A stretch of DNA of 32,983 nucleotides from Myxococcales bacterium UBA5297 (GCA_002408385.1 DHSB01000078.1:7363-40345); one strand, 5' to 3'; positions 1 through 7,999 are shown, counted from the stretch's first letter. Made by a program: numbers and translations. Notes: generated by a model not told the origin, from the letters alone.

Positions 1-246
1 TCATCTCGTCGTCGATTCGCGCGGCGGCACCCGGCGGCCGGCACGAAGGCCGGCCCTCGGGTCATCTCGTTGGCGATCTGAACCCGCTGGCGGCGCGGCC
101 GGCACAAAGGCCGGCATCCGGTCATCTCGTCGTCGATTCGCGCGCGGGACCCGGCGGCCGGCACGAAGGCCGGCCCTCCGAACACCCGTCGGCGATTCGC
201 GGCGGCACCCGGCGGCCGGCACGAAGGCCGGCCCTCCGGTCATCGA
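1..246. repeat. Tandem ~60-bp hairpin repeats, four copies
   Basis: Four head-to-tail copies of a unit of about 60 bp are visible, and the array probably continues off the left edge. Each copy has a GTCATCTCGTCGTCGATTCG-like half and a hairpin half made of GGCCGGC, a 6-nt loop (ACGAAG or ACAAAG) and GCCGGCC. Hairpins lie at 36-55, 97-116 (last pair lost), 156-175 and 214-233. A partial fifth unit starts at about 239. The stem is far better conserved than the spacer, which suggests selection on, or spread of, the hairpin. No T-run follows, so these are not ordinary intrinsic terminators. A reading frame through the repeats on the minus strand is low-complexity and does not look like a protein. 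The array lies upstream of the radical SAM gene. Confidence 0.8.
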
Positions 247-365
247 CGAGGGGTCCGGGGCCTGCGGGGCCGGGCGCTTTGCGATGCGCCCCTACCATTC
301 ACCGCGGCCCTTCAGCCACAATCGGCGTGCCCGTCGCCGGCGCGGGCGCAATCCGGAGAAACCTC

Positions 366-1739
366 ATGAACCCTCTGCCCTATCGGCCTCTTTACTGCGT
401 CTGGGAGCTCACCCTCGCTTGCAACCTGCGCTGCGGCCACTGCGGCTCGAGCGCGGGCAAGCCGCGCGACTCGGAGCTCTCCACCGACGAGGCCCTCGAC
501 GCGGTCTCCCAGCTCGCGGATCTGGAGTGCCGCCTCATCACGCTCTCGGGCGGCGAGCCGACGCTGCGCCCGGACTGGGAGGCCATCGCGCGCGCGGCCA
601 TCGCTCGCGGGGTCGTCGTCAACATGGTCACCAACGGCACGACGATGACCGAGTCGCTCGCCGCGCGCATCGCCGACTCGGGCCTGGCCAATGTCGCGGT
701 CTCGCTCGACGGCCCCGAAGCCCTGCACGACGAGAACCGCGGCGCGGGCACCTTCCGCCGCTCGGCCCGCGCGCTCGAGCTGCTCGGCACTCGCAAGGTC
801 CCCACCGCCGTCCTCACTCACCTCGACGTGCGCAGCGCGGCGCGGCTCGAAGAGATCCATGACCTCGCAGTCGACCTCGGCGCCGCGGCCTTCCGCGTCC
901 AGCTCGGCAAGCCGATGGGCGAGCTCGCGCTGCGCCGCGAACGCGTCATCCAGCCTCGCGACCTGCTCGACCTGCTGCCGCGCATCGCGCGGCTCAAGAA
1001 GCGCTCGAGCATCCGGGTCGACGTCGGCGACTCCATCGGCTACTACGGCCCGCACGAGCGCACGCTGCGCACCAAGGGCTGGGGCGGGATGCGCAACCTC
1101 TGGACCGGCTGTCAGGCCGGGCGCTTCGCCATCGGCATCGAGTCGGGCGGCGGCATCAAGGGCTGCCTGTCGCTGCAGGGCGGGCTGAACGGGGTCGAGG
1201 ACCGCGATCCTTTCCGCGAGGGCAGCCTGCGCGAACGCCGCCTCGCCGATCTCTGGTTCGACCCGACGGCCTTCGCCTTCAACCGCTGCGAGGGCACCGA
1301 CCACCTCACCGGCGAGTGCGCGCGCTGCGGCCACGCGGCCATCTGCCGCGGCGGCGCGAAGTGCGTCTCCTCGGCCTTCACCGGCGCGCTCAGCGAGGAC
1401 CCGTACTGCTTTACCCGCGTGGCCCAGCTCGAGGGGCGCGCCCGCTCGCTGCCGCGGCGACAGACCGCAGCCGCTGCGGCGGTCGTCGGTCTTGGGCTGA
1501 TCACCAACGTGAGCTGCTCGGCCGACTACGGTATCGAGCCTCCGCCCGAGTGTCGCGCTGCCTGCGACGCCGGGGTCGCGCCGGATGCGGCCGATCCGTG
1601 CGCCAACGCCTGCCCGGAGTACGGGGTGATGCCACTGCCGGACGCCGGAGTCGCGCCGGACGCGGGCGATCCCTGCGCCGATGTCTGCTGCGACTGCGAC
1701 TACGGCATCCCTCCGCCGCCGGAGTGCTGCGACGACTAG
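366..1739 (+). CDS. Radical SAM/SPASM enzyme with Cys-rich YG-repeat C-terminal tail
   Basis: A 457-residue protein. I chose the ATG at 366 because GGAG lies 7 nt upstream and the product then begins just before the radical SAM core. Cys19, Cys23 and Cys26 form the CxxxCxxC site for the SAM-binding [4Fe-4S] cluster, and an SGGEP motif follows. A SPASM-type region (about residues 255-370) carries further Cys, including CARCGHAAICRGGAKC, expected to bind auxiliary clusters. SPASM enzymes typically modify ribosomally made peptides or proteins. After it come Arg-Arg, an Ala/Val/Leu-rich segment (about 368-380) and Cys384, then a 74-residue tail with 11 Cys, three YG[I/V] motifs (Tyr388, Tyr419, Tyr446) and a repeated DAGVAPDA segment. 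The tail resembles a lipoprotein-like substrate fused to its modifying enzyme. That reading is inference; the radical SAM call is secure. Confidence 0.9.
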   Translation: MNPLPYRPLYCVWELTLACNLRCGHCGSSAGKPRDSELSTDEALDAVSQLADLECRLITLSGGEPTLRPDWEAIARAAIARGVVVNMVTNGTTMTESLAARIADSGLANVAVSLDGPEALHDENRGAGTFRRSARALELLGTRKVPTAVLTHLDVRSAARLEEIHDLAVDLGAAAFRVQLGKPMGELALRRERVIQPRDLLDLLPRIARLKKRSSIRVDVGDSIGYYGPHERTLRTKGWGGMRNLWTGCQAGRFAIGIESGGGIKGCLSLQGGLNGVEDRDPFREGSLRERRLADLWFDPTAFAFNRCEGTDHLTGECARCGHAAICRGGAKCVSSAFTGALSEDPYCFTRVAQLEGRARSLPRRQTAAAAAVVGLGLITNVSCSADYGIEPPPECRAACDAGVAPDAADPCANACPEYGVMPLPDAGVAPDAGDPCADVCCDCDYGIPPPPECCDD

Positions 1740-1886
1740 GCGGCGACCGATCAGCCCGGTCATCGAGGAGCCTGCTCTTTCGGAGCTCCGGCTTCGCCTT
1801 CGCGACCGCAAGACGACGAAGCTGGAGCTTCCTCTCCATCCGCAGCGGACGAACCCTCTCGGCAGTTCGATTCGAGGAAGATGCGC

Positions 1887-2609
1887 ATGTCAGGTCAATC
1901 GAGGCGAACCGCTGCGCTCGCGGCGCTCATCGCCCTGCTGCTGCCAATCTTGGCTTTCGGTGCCGAGCCCGCTGCGGTCGCTCCGCCCGCCGACGCTGCG
2001 ACACAGGCCAAGACGCTCCAGCAACGGATCATCGAGGCGGCCGAGGATCACCTGGGAAAGCCCTACTTCTTCGGCGGACGCGACGGCCGGACGGGCTGCC
2101 GCGGCGTGAAGCGCTGCCCCGAGGGCATCGACTGTCAGTCGCTGATCTTCTTCGCGTACGAGAAGGTGCTCGGGAAGCGCTGGGGCAGCTTCTCGGTCTT
2201 CCCGAGCATCTCCGTGAAGCGCCGCGAGCTCGGCGATCCGGTCCCCGGGCTCTCCGGCGTGCTGCGCGAGGACCTCGAAATGAAGCTGCTGCAGACCGGC
2301 GATGTCCTCTTCTTCATGATCGCCGGCTGGAACCTCGCGGCCGATCCGTCGATCTACGAGAAAGACGGCGTGCAGTACGGCGTGTGGCACACCGGGATGG
2401 TCCACGAGAACCGCGACGGCGAGGCGATGGTCATCCACGCGCGCCCAGGCGATCGGGTGGTCATCCAGCCGCTCAGCGAGATCACCTTCGAGGCGCTCTA
2501 CGTGCTGCGGCTGCCCTACACGCAGTTGCCGGAGAAGGGCGAAGGCAAGCCGCCGCAGCAGCCGCGCTCGGGTCCGACCGAGACGGCGACGACAGCTCCG
2601 TCGCCCTGA
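1887..2609 (+). CDS. Secreted NlpC/P60-like cysteine peptidase or amidase
   Basis: About 240 residues with an N-terminal signal peptide (basic start, then a Leu/Ala-rich stretch ending LAFGA). The body matches the NlpC/P60 papain-like fold. Counting from the upstream ATG at 1881, the nucleophile is Cys85 in GIDCQS, a TGDVLFF strand follows, His170 lies in WHTGMV and a third polar residue, His186, lies in VIHARPG. Such enzymes usually cut peptidoglycan peptides or related amide bonds outside the cytoplasm. The ATG at 1887 is better spaced from GAGGAAG (1874-1880) than the ATG at 1881, which touches it. An extra Cys pair (CRGVKRC) just before the nucleophile may form a disulfide. The C-terminus is a Pro/Thr-rich low-complexity tail. 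The exact substrate cannot be read from the sequence. Confidence 0.75.
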   Translation: MSGQSRRTAALAALIALLLPILAFGAEPAAVAPPADAATQAKTLQQRIIEAAEDHLGKPYFFGGRDGRTGCRGVKRCPEGIDCQSLIFFAYEKVLGKRWGSFSVFPSISVKRRELGDPVPGLSGVLREDLEMKLLQTGDVLFFMIAGWNLAADPSIYEKDGVQYGVWHTGMVHENRDGEAMVIHARPGDRVVIQPLSEITFEALYVLRLPYTQLPEKGEGKPPQQPRSGPTETATTAPSP

Positions 2610-2709
2610 ACCTGAACAGCGGCGCAACCGCGGTTCGACGAGGCCGCCAGGGCACCCGGCCATTGCTGCACAGCGCGAAGGCGATCCGCTGGTTTTCCCG
2701 ATGCGCGCG

Positions 2710-3450
2710 TCATTCGAAGGCGATCCGCACCGCGAGCAACGCGACCACGCCGAAGGCGAAGACCAGGAAGTGCAGCAGGTTCCTCGAGAAGCGCTCGTGC
2801 CGTGCGACCTCGGGCACCAGGTCGGAGGCACCGATGTAGACGAAGTTGCCGGCCGCAAACGCGAGGACCGCCGGCAGATCGACGCGTCCGGCGATGCCCC
2901 ACGTCAGCAAGCTGCCAACGAGGTAGGTCAGGCCCGAGAGGAAATTGAGGAGCAAGGCCCGTCGCCGGCTGAAGCCACCGTGGACGAGGATGGCGAAGTC
3001 GCCGAGCTCCTGGGGGACCTCGTGGGCGGCCGCGGCTATCCAGGTGACCAGCCCGACCCGGACGTCGATAAGGAACGCTCCGGCGACGCCTATCCCGCCG
3101 ATGAAGTTGTGCAGCCCGTCGGCGAGCAGGACCAGGTAGGTGATTGGGCGCGGGGCACGTCCGGGGCCGGCGCGGCGGTGGTGCCAGAAGATGAGCTGCT
3201 CGAGCAGGAAGAAGGTCGAGAAGCCGAGCATCATCCAGCCAAAGAGCGCCGTGCCCGCGCCCAGCCCTATGGCGGCCTCCGGCAGCATGTGGAAGAAGGC
3301 ACCGCCAAGCAGACTGCCCGCGGCCAGCGCGATGAGTGGATGGACGATGCGCGCGAGGGTCTGCTCTGAGGCGAACAGGGTGACGCTGCCAACGAGGGCG
3401 ATGAGGCTCATCGCGAGGCCCTGCAGGACGATGAGCCAGAAAGTCGGCAT
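2710..3450 (-). CDS. ZIP-family divalent metal transporter
   Basis: A 246-residue inner-membrane protein with about eight hydrophobic segments. The two metal-site signatures of ZIP transporters are present: ADGLHNFIGG in the fourth membrane segment and AAHEVPQELGD in the fifth. A His-containing loop (WHHRRAGPG) lies between the third and fourth segments, where the family has its variable His-rich loop. Length is normal for bacterial ZIP proteins. It probably imports zinc or another divalent metal into the cytoplasm. It is transcribed toward the NlpC/P60-like gene, with about 100 bp between the stops. No strong ribosome-binding site precedes the ATG, so the start is slightly uncertain. Metal preference cannot be inferred. 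Confidence 0.88.
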   Translation of the reverse strand: MPTFWLIVLQGLAMSLIALVGSVTLFASEQTLARIVHPLIALAAGSLLGGAFFHMLPEAAIGLGAGTALFGWMMLGFSTFFLLEQLIFWHHRRAGPGRAPRPITYLVLLADGLHNFIGGIGVAGAFLIDVRVGLVTWIAAAAHEVPQELGDFAILVHGGFSRRRALLLNFLSGLTYLVGSLLTWGIAGRVDLPAVLAFAAGNFVYIGASDLVPEVARHERFSRNLLHFLVFAFGVVALLAVRIAFE

Positions 3451-3759
3451 CGACTACCCGGCTGGCAGCGGCTTTCCGACCCGATGCATCCAACCTCCCG
3501 GGCCCGCGAAGGGCTCACGCCTCACCATCGGGCGAGGGCCGCCGGACGGGCACATCGCGATGCGCCCCTGCCAACCCCGCGGGCCATCGGACTCAAGGTA
3601 TGCCCGCGAGGCCCCGGGGAAACCTCGCGTTCATGCTCGCAGGGAATCCGACCGGCCGGCCTCCACGGCGCCTGCGCGGGCGCTTACCGCCAGCAGCCCC
3701 GCGTCCAAACGCGGTGCGCGCAGGGAACGAGAGGGCACCACGCGCGCAGCCACGCCCGC
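3451..3759. other. Intergenic region, no supported gene
   Basis: About 310 bp between the start of the ZIP gene and the stop of the duplicated-domain gene. Frames crossing it are Arg/Pro-rich and look non-coding. A short hairpin (CCGCGT, 4-nt loop, ACGCGG) at 3699-3714 is the only clear structure. It has no T-run and is not called a terminator. The ZIP promoter should lie here, but I see no convincing -35/-10 pair. Confidence 0.5.
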
Positions 3760-4827
3760 CTACTCGACGCTCGCCAGCTTGTCGCCCTCGAAGGCGAGAG
3801 TCTGCGACTTGAAGCCGGTGCGCATGTAGATCAGGTTCGGGCCGGTGAAGGAGTTGTTCTTCGAGGCGGGCGGGTACCCGATGGAAAGGAAGACCGCCTC
3901 GCGCGACATCCCCGGCTCGATCCTGCCAGCCGCCACCAGCTCCTTTTCTCGGGCCGTCAGCGTCGCCGGCAGCTCGAGCGGTGCGCCCTTGGAGAAGGTG
4001 CGGTCGAGGAACTCGGCCAGCGAAATCTTGCTGTGGCTCGGGTTGAACTTGAACTCGAGCTCGGTTCCTTCCGGGGTGATGAGGGTGAACGACTGGCTGC
4101 CCTCGTCATCGAACTTGAACTCGGTGTTCGGCGGAAAGTGCTTCGAGAGCTCGAGCTGGTTGGTGCTGTAGGCAAGGTGCTTGTCGCCCTTGAAGTCGGC
4201 GCGGAACCCAACCTTGTTGTAGACCTTGTGCCCCTCCCACTTGTCCGGATCGGGCGGAGTCCCGAGGAACGACACGGTGTCGCCCTCGAAGAGGACCGGC
4301 AGCCTCTCGATCTTGCCCTTCATGTAGACCAGCTCCTTGGCTTCGAAGGAGTTGTTGAGGTTCGCCGGCGGATAGCCCACCGCGAGAAGCACCGCGTTGC
4401 GGCTCATCCCCACCGCGAGCTCGCCTTTGGCGATCTGCTGCCGATCGAGCTCCGAGAGGCCCTCGGTCGGCACCGCCACCGGCTCGAGCGAGAAGGTGCG
4501 CTTCAGGTACCCGCCAAAGGGGATCTTCGTGTGGCGCGCGTTGTACTTGATGACGATCGGCTTGTTGAACTTCGGGCTCTGGAGCTTGACAAGCTTGTCG
4601 TTGACCTCTTCGACCGTGAGCTCGGTCCCCATCGGGATCAGCTCTTCGAGCCCGAGCGCGTTGGTCGTGGTCAGCACCAGGGAACGCCCCGAGTCGGCCC
4701 GCAGGTTGTGGCGGCTGTAGACCTTCTTGCCCTCCCAGTCGTCCTCCAGGTCGCCCGCGAACGCGACAGAGCCGAGTGAAAGGACCGCCAAACAGAGCGC
4801 TGCGCGATTGAGAATCCTCTTCATCAT
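3760..4827 (-). CDS. Exported protein of two tandem 166-residue copies (BamE/SmpA-like motif)
   Basis: 355 residues with a signal peptide (cleavage after about AFA, residue 24). The mature protein is two copies of one unit at a constant offset of 166 residues: WEGKKVY (31) against WEGHKVY (197), KRTFS (109) against DRTFS (275), and GMSRNAVLLAVGYPP (140) against GMSREAVFLSIGYPP (306). Each unit ends in a GMSxxAV...GYPP segment reminiscent of the SmpA/BamE fold, in which small periplasmic or outer-membrane lipoproteins assist protein assembly. Here there is no lipobox, so the protein is probably periplasmic. GAGGAGG lies just upstream of two consecutive ATGs; the second (4824) is better spaced. 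Function is unknown and the BamE link is motif-level only. Confidence 0.8.
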   Translation of the reverse strand: MMKRILNRAALCLAVLSLGSVAFAGDLEDDWEGKKVYSRHNLRADSGRSLVLTTTNALGLEELIPMGTELTVEEVNDKLVKLQSPKFNKPIVIKYNARHTKIPFGGYLKRTFSLEPVAVPTEGLSELDRQQIAKGELAVGMSRNAVLLAVGYPPANLNNSFEAKELVYMKGKIERLPVLFEGDTVSFLGTPPDPDKWEGHKVYNKVGFRADFKGDKHLAYSTNQLELSKHFPPNTEFKFDDEGSQSFTLITPEGTELEFKFNPSHSKISLAEFLDRTFSKGAPLELPATLTAREKELVAAGRIEPGMSREAVFLSIGYPPASKNNSFTGPNLIYMRTGFKSQTLAFEGDKLASVE

Positions 4828-4979
4828 TCCTCCTCAGGTCGGATGGGCCGACGGAGCGAGCTTCAACCACAGCTCTTGTACCCCGCGACCACGTCCGCTG
4901 TGCAACTCCGTTTACGAGACGGCACGCGGAAGCCTCCTCGGCTCCAAGACACGCCGTGTGACTCCAGGCGCGCAGTCGG

Positions 4980-5309
4980 CTACCGCAGATACGTCCGGAT
5001 CACCTCGAGCCAGGAGCGCTCCCAGGCCTCTTTAGAGAAGCGGCGCGCGACCTCCAGACCGTTGCGCGCGAGCTCCTCGCGCAGCTCGCGGTCGCAGACG
5101 AGGCGCTTCACGGCGCGGTAGAGCTCGCCGCCCTCCGGGTTGATGAGCAGGCCGTTGAGCCCGCCGACGACGAGGTTGGGCAGGCCGCCGACGTTGGTCG
5201 CCACTATCGCGTTGCCGGTGGCCATCGCCTCGATGCACGAGAGCGAGGTCCCTTCGGCGTACATCGTCGGGATGATCGCGATCTGGCTGCGGCGATAGGC
5301 CTGGCGCCA
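4980..5309 (-). pseudogene. Family 1/4-type glycosyltransferase, C-terminal fragment
   Basis: About 110 residues matching the C-terminal donor-binding half of GT-B glycosyltransferases: YRRSQIAIIPTMYAEGTSLS, then CIEAMATGNAIVATNVGGLP, then NGLLINPEGGE and a terminal helix. The Glu of the EGTSL segment and the EAMA motif are the family's nucleotide-sugar-binding landmarks. Everything upstream of Trp (codon 5307-5309) is missing: the frame turns nonsensical and reaches a stop within about 30 codons. The ATG at 5264 is internal to the conserved domain, so the short ORF starting there is a remnant. A complete enzyme would need about 250 more N-terminal residues. It abuts another fragment in the opposite orientation. 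Confidence 0.8.
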
Positions 5310-5311
5310 GT

Positions 5312-5493
5312 CTCGACTTCGCCCATCAACTCGATGCGACGCGTGCCCACTGCGACTGGCTCGGGCAGATCATCGGCGAGATGAAGTCGACGCGCGGTTG
5401 GCGCTCGCTCGAGAGGCTGCGCGCGGTGAGGCGGGCCGCGCAGTCACGCGATGCCCGCGGTCTGATTCGGGCGCTCAAACCTGGAACCGAATA
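5312..5493 (+). pseudogene. C-terminal fragment of a polysaccharide-locus transferase
   Basis: An open frame of 60 codons ending at TAG 5491-5493, with no start codon of its own. It reads LDFAHQLDATRAHCDWLGQI, then IGEMKSTRGWRSLERLRAVR and a basic tail. A helix ending in SxRGWRxLExLRxxR is typical of the C-termini of glycosyltransferases and methyltransferases in O-antigen or exopolysaccharide clusters. Third codon positions are G/C-rich, as in real genes here. Its conserved part starts within 3 bp of where the minus-strand glycosyltransferase fragment breaks off. Both fragments lack their N-terminal halves. No family name can be fixed from 60 residues. Confidence 0.5.
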
Positions 5494-5527
5494 GCCGGAG
5501 CCAACAGCCCAAGCCGAAGGTCGACCC

Positions 5528-7999
5528 TCAGTGCGGGCGGCCACGCGAACGTAGCGGTCGAGCGCAATGCGGCGCCGACCTGCCGTGAGGCGAGACGGGC
5601 GACCTCGCAGACGAACGTCGCAGGAGAAGGCCGATCGCAACGAGGCAGAACCAAGAGGCTGGCCCTCGTGCCGAGGCGCAGCCGCAGCCGGCGGCCCCGA
5701 CGTCGACCACCCCGAGCTCGCTCGCGTCGCCGGCGTCGCTCCCGACCACGCCTCCGTCCTTCGGCTCGCCGCCCGCATCCGTGTGGCTGCCCGCATCGGC
5801 GGCCGTTCCGGCATCGCCGGACCCGGCGTCGGACAGAGGATTGCCTGCGTCCTCCGGGGGGATTCCAGCGTCTGGCGGCGGAAGCCCGGCATCAGGTCCG
5901 GGGCAGCCCTCGTCGACCACGCCGTCGCAGTTGTCGTCGACGCCGTTGCAGGTCTCGGCTTCCGGCCGGCAGACCGGCGGCCTCGGGCCGCCAAAGCGCA
6001 TCGTCGAGAAGTACTGCAGGCCTGCCCAGCCGACCGAGTCGTTGAGCTGCGGCCCCGAGACCGCGGGGCCGAAACCGCTGCCGGTCGAGCGATGGCATAC
6101 GACTCCGTCGGCGCTACGGCCGCAGAGATCGGCCCGGCCATCGCCGTCCATGTCGCCAAGATGGATCGTGGTGTAGAGGCGGAAGTCGTCCCAGCCCGAA
6201 GCCTCGTCCCACGCAGGGCCGTCGATGCGCGTCGTGAAGCCGCTGCCGGTCCACAGCCAGCACAGGACGCCGGCGTTGGCGCGCGCGCAGAGGTCCTTGT
6301 CGCCGTCGCCGTCGAGGTCGCCGAAGCGGATCGTCGACGCGTTGTCCATGTCGCCCCAGCCGCTCGCGTCGGTCAGGTCCGGGCCGGCTATCGCGGGCCC
6401 GAAGCCCGAGCCGGTCGAGAGGTGACAGGTGACGCCGGCGGGGCCGCGCGCGCAGAGATCGGCGCGGCCGTCGCCGTCGACGTCGGTCATGCGGATGGTG
6501 CTCCAGTACTCGACCGCCCCGTAGCCCGCGGCGTTCGACCACTCGGGCCCGACGATGCCGTTGCCAAAGCCGCTGCCTGTCGAGAGCGCGCAGCGGATCC
6601 CCGCGGCGGCCCGCGCGCAGACGTCGACCTTGCCGTCGCCGTCGATGTCTCCGGTGCGGATGCTCCCGTAGTACTGCGGGTTGTTCCAACCGACCGAGTC
6701 GGCCCAGGCTGGCCCGGCCACCGCGGCGCCGAAGCCGGTTCCCGACGAGCGCCAGCACTGCCAGCCATCGGGACCGCGCGCGCAGGCGTCGTCCATCCCG
6801 TCGCCGTCGAAGTCGGCGAGTCGCAAGGTCGAGTAGTAGCCGGGCTCGTCCCAGCTCGCGGCGTCGGAGAGCTCGGGGCCGTCGATGCGCGCCCCGAAGC
6901 CCGACCCATTCGACGGCCAGCAGAAGAGCCTTGCGTTTCCGCGCGCGCAGAGGTCGGCGAGACCGTCGCCGTTCACGTCGCCCATGCGCACCGTCGCGAA
7001 GTTGGTCTCGTCGCTCCAGCCGCTCGTGTCCGACAGCTCTTCGAGCACCCAGGGGCTGTCGAAGCCGCTGCCGGTCGAGGGGTAGCAACGAAAGCCCGAG
7101 GCCCCGCGGGCACAGATGTCGGCCTTGCCGTCGCCGTCGACGTCGGTGGTGGTCGTCGCCTCGAGGGCCGCCGCGTCGACGACGACCTCGTCGAGCCACA
7201 GGTCGCAGGAGCCGGGAGCGCCGCTGCCGTCAGCGAAGATGGCGAGGTGGTTGGAGACGGTGCGCTCGCTTCCGTCCGAGGGCGAGTTGACCGTGCCGGT
7301 TCCGGCGATGGTCATCGCGCTCGAGCCGCCGCCGTCGAAGTTGAGCGCGGTCCAGGCGCCGAGGTCGGCCATCAGGGTCGCGAGCTCGCGGCAGGTCATG
7401 CCGACGCTCGAGGTGGAGCGGCCGTCGACCACGACCAGCCAGAGCTTCTGCCTGTCGCGCGAGAGGCCGACCGCGGTGCGCGGATGCCGGGAGGAGCAAT
7501 GGCTCGGGGCCGGCGAGAAGCTGGTGAGCGCGGTGCCGTTCTCGACCAGGATCGGATAGCCGCCCACCGCCTCGCGCATCCAGTCGGGACGCGAGGCGAG
7601 GACCTCGGTAGGCGCCGAGAGGATCGAATGATCGGGACCAAAGGCGATGAAGCCCATCGTCGCGTTGTCGGCGTGCCACTGGCCGCCCTGCCCGACCGCG
7701 AGACCTATCGGGTAGTAGTTCTCGAAGGAGAAGAAGTCCCCGTTGACGACCGCCTGGGCGCCGGTGAGCGAGCGAAACGCGGTAGGCGTCTTGCGCCGCT
7801 CGGACTCGGCGGTCGCGCGTACCGAAACGCCACGGGCGCAAAGGTCAACCTCGAGGGCGAAGATGCGCCAGGGCGTCGACGTGGTGCGCCGCAGCAAGGC
7901 CATGCCGGGATGGGGGTTCGACCAGCTATCAGCGCCAAGGGCGGGGCTCGCGAGGGCGAACGAAAAGAGAAGGGCCAGAGTCGAGGGCGTGCGCCACAT
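5528..7999 (-). CDS. Phosphodiester glycosidase with VCBS repeats and MYXO-CTERM anchor
   Basis: 823 residues. The start at 7999 is set by a signal peptide (MWRTPSTLALLFSFALASPA) and GGAGAAG about 6 nt upstream. In order: a phosphodiester glycosidase (NAGPA-like) domain at about 45-265, with VNGDFF, TAVGLSRD, VVVDGRS and LNFDGGGSSAM; seven FG-GAP/VCBS repeats of about 50 residues at about 283-670, each with [D/N]GDGxxDxCxR and a Cys pair; a MopE-like CNGVDDNCDGVVDEGC at about 684-699; a DAG-rich linker; and a MYXO-CTERM-type sorting tail (Cys772-Gly-Cys774, hydrophobic helix, Arg pair). The repeats probably bind calcium and form a propeller. The protein should be displayed on the cell surface or released. 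About 30 residues follow the hydrophobic helix, longer than usual for this anchor. It is divergent from the Cys-rich lipoprotein at 8188. Confidence 0.85.
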   Translation of the reverse strand: MWRTPSTLALLFSFALASPALGADSWSNPHPGMALLRRTTSTPWRIFALEVDLCARGVSVRATAESERRKTPTAFRSLTGAQAVVNGDFFSFENYYPIGLAVGQGGQWHADNATMGFIAFGPDHSILSAPTEVLASRPDWMREAVGGYPILVENGTALTSFSPAPSHCSSRHPRTAVGLSRDRQKLWLVVVDGRSTSSVGMTCRELATLMADLGAWTALNFDGGGSSAMTIAGTGTVNSPSDGSERTVSNHLAIFADGSGAPGSCDLWLDEVVVDAAALEATTTTDVDGDGKADICARGASGFRCYPSTGSGFDSPWVLEELSDTSGWSDETNFATVRMGDVNGDGLADLCARGNARLFCWPSNGSGFGARIDGPELSDAASWDEPGYYSTLRLADFDGDGMDDACARGPDGWQCWRSSGTGFGAAVAGPAWADSVGWNNPQYYGSIRTGDIDGDGKVDVCARAAAGIRCALSTGSGFGNGIVGPEWSNAAGYGAVEYWSTIRMTDVDGDGRADLCARGPAGVTCHLSTGSGFGPAIAGPDLTDASGWGDMDNASTIRFGDLDGDGDKDLCARANAGVLCWLWTGSGFTTRIDGPAWDEASGWDDFRLYTTIHLGDMDGDGRADLCGRSADGVVCHRSTGSGFGPAVSGPQLNDSVGWAGLQYFSTMRFGGPRPPVCRPEAETCNGVDDNCDGVVDEGCPGPDAGLPPPDAGIPPEDAGNPLSDAGSGDAGTAADAGSHTDAGGEPKDGGVVGSDAGDASELGVVDVGAAGCGCASARGPASWFCLVAIGLLLRRSSARSPVSPHGRSAPHCARPLRSRGRPH

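Noticed and set aside
1419..1739. Separate lipoprotein gene starting at GTG 1419 within the radical SAM gene
   Set aside because: There is no ribosome-binding site and the frame is the same as the enzyme's, with no stop between. The lipobox (NVSC) is also weak. A fused tail fits better.
281..3569. Shared 13-mer GCGATGCGCCCCT at 281-293 and 3557-3569 as a common promoter element
   Set aside because: Matches of 13 bp are expected by chance several times in 33 kb of GC-rich sequence, and flanking similarity is weak.
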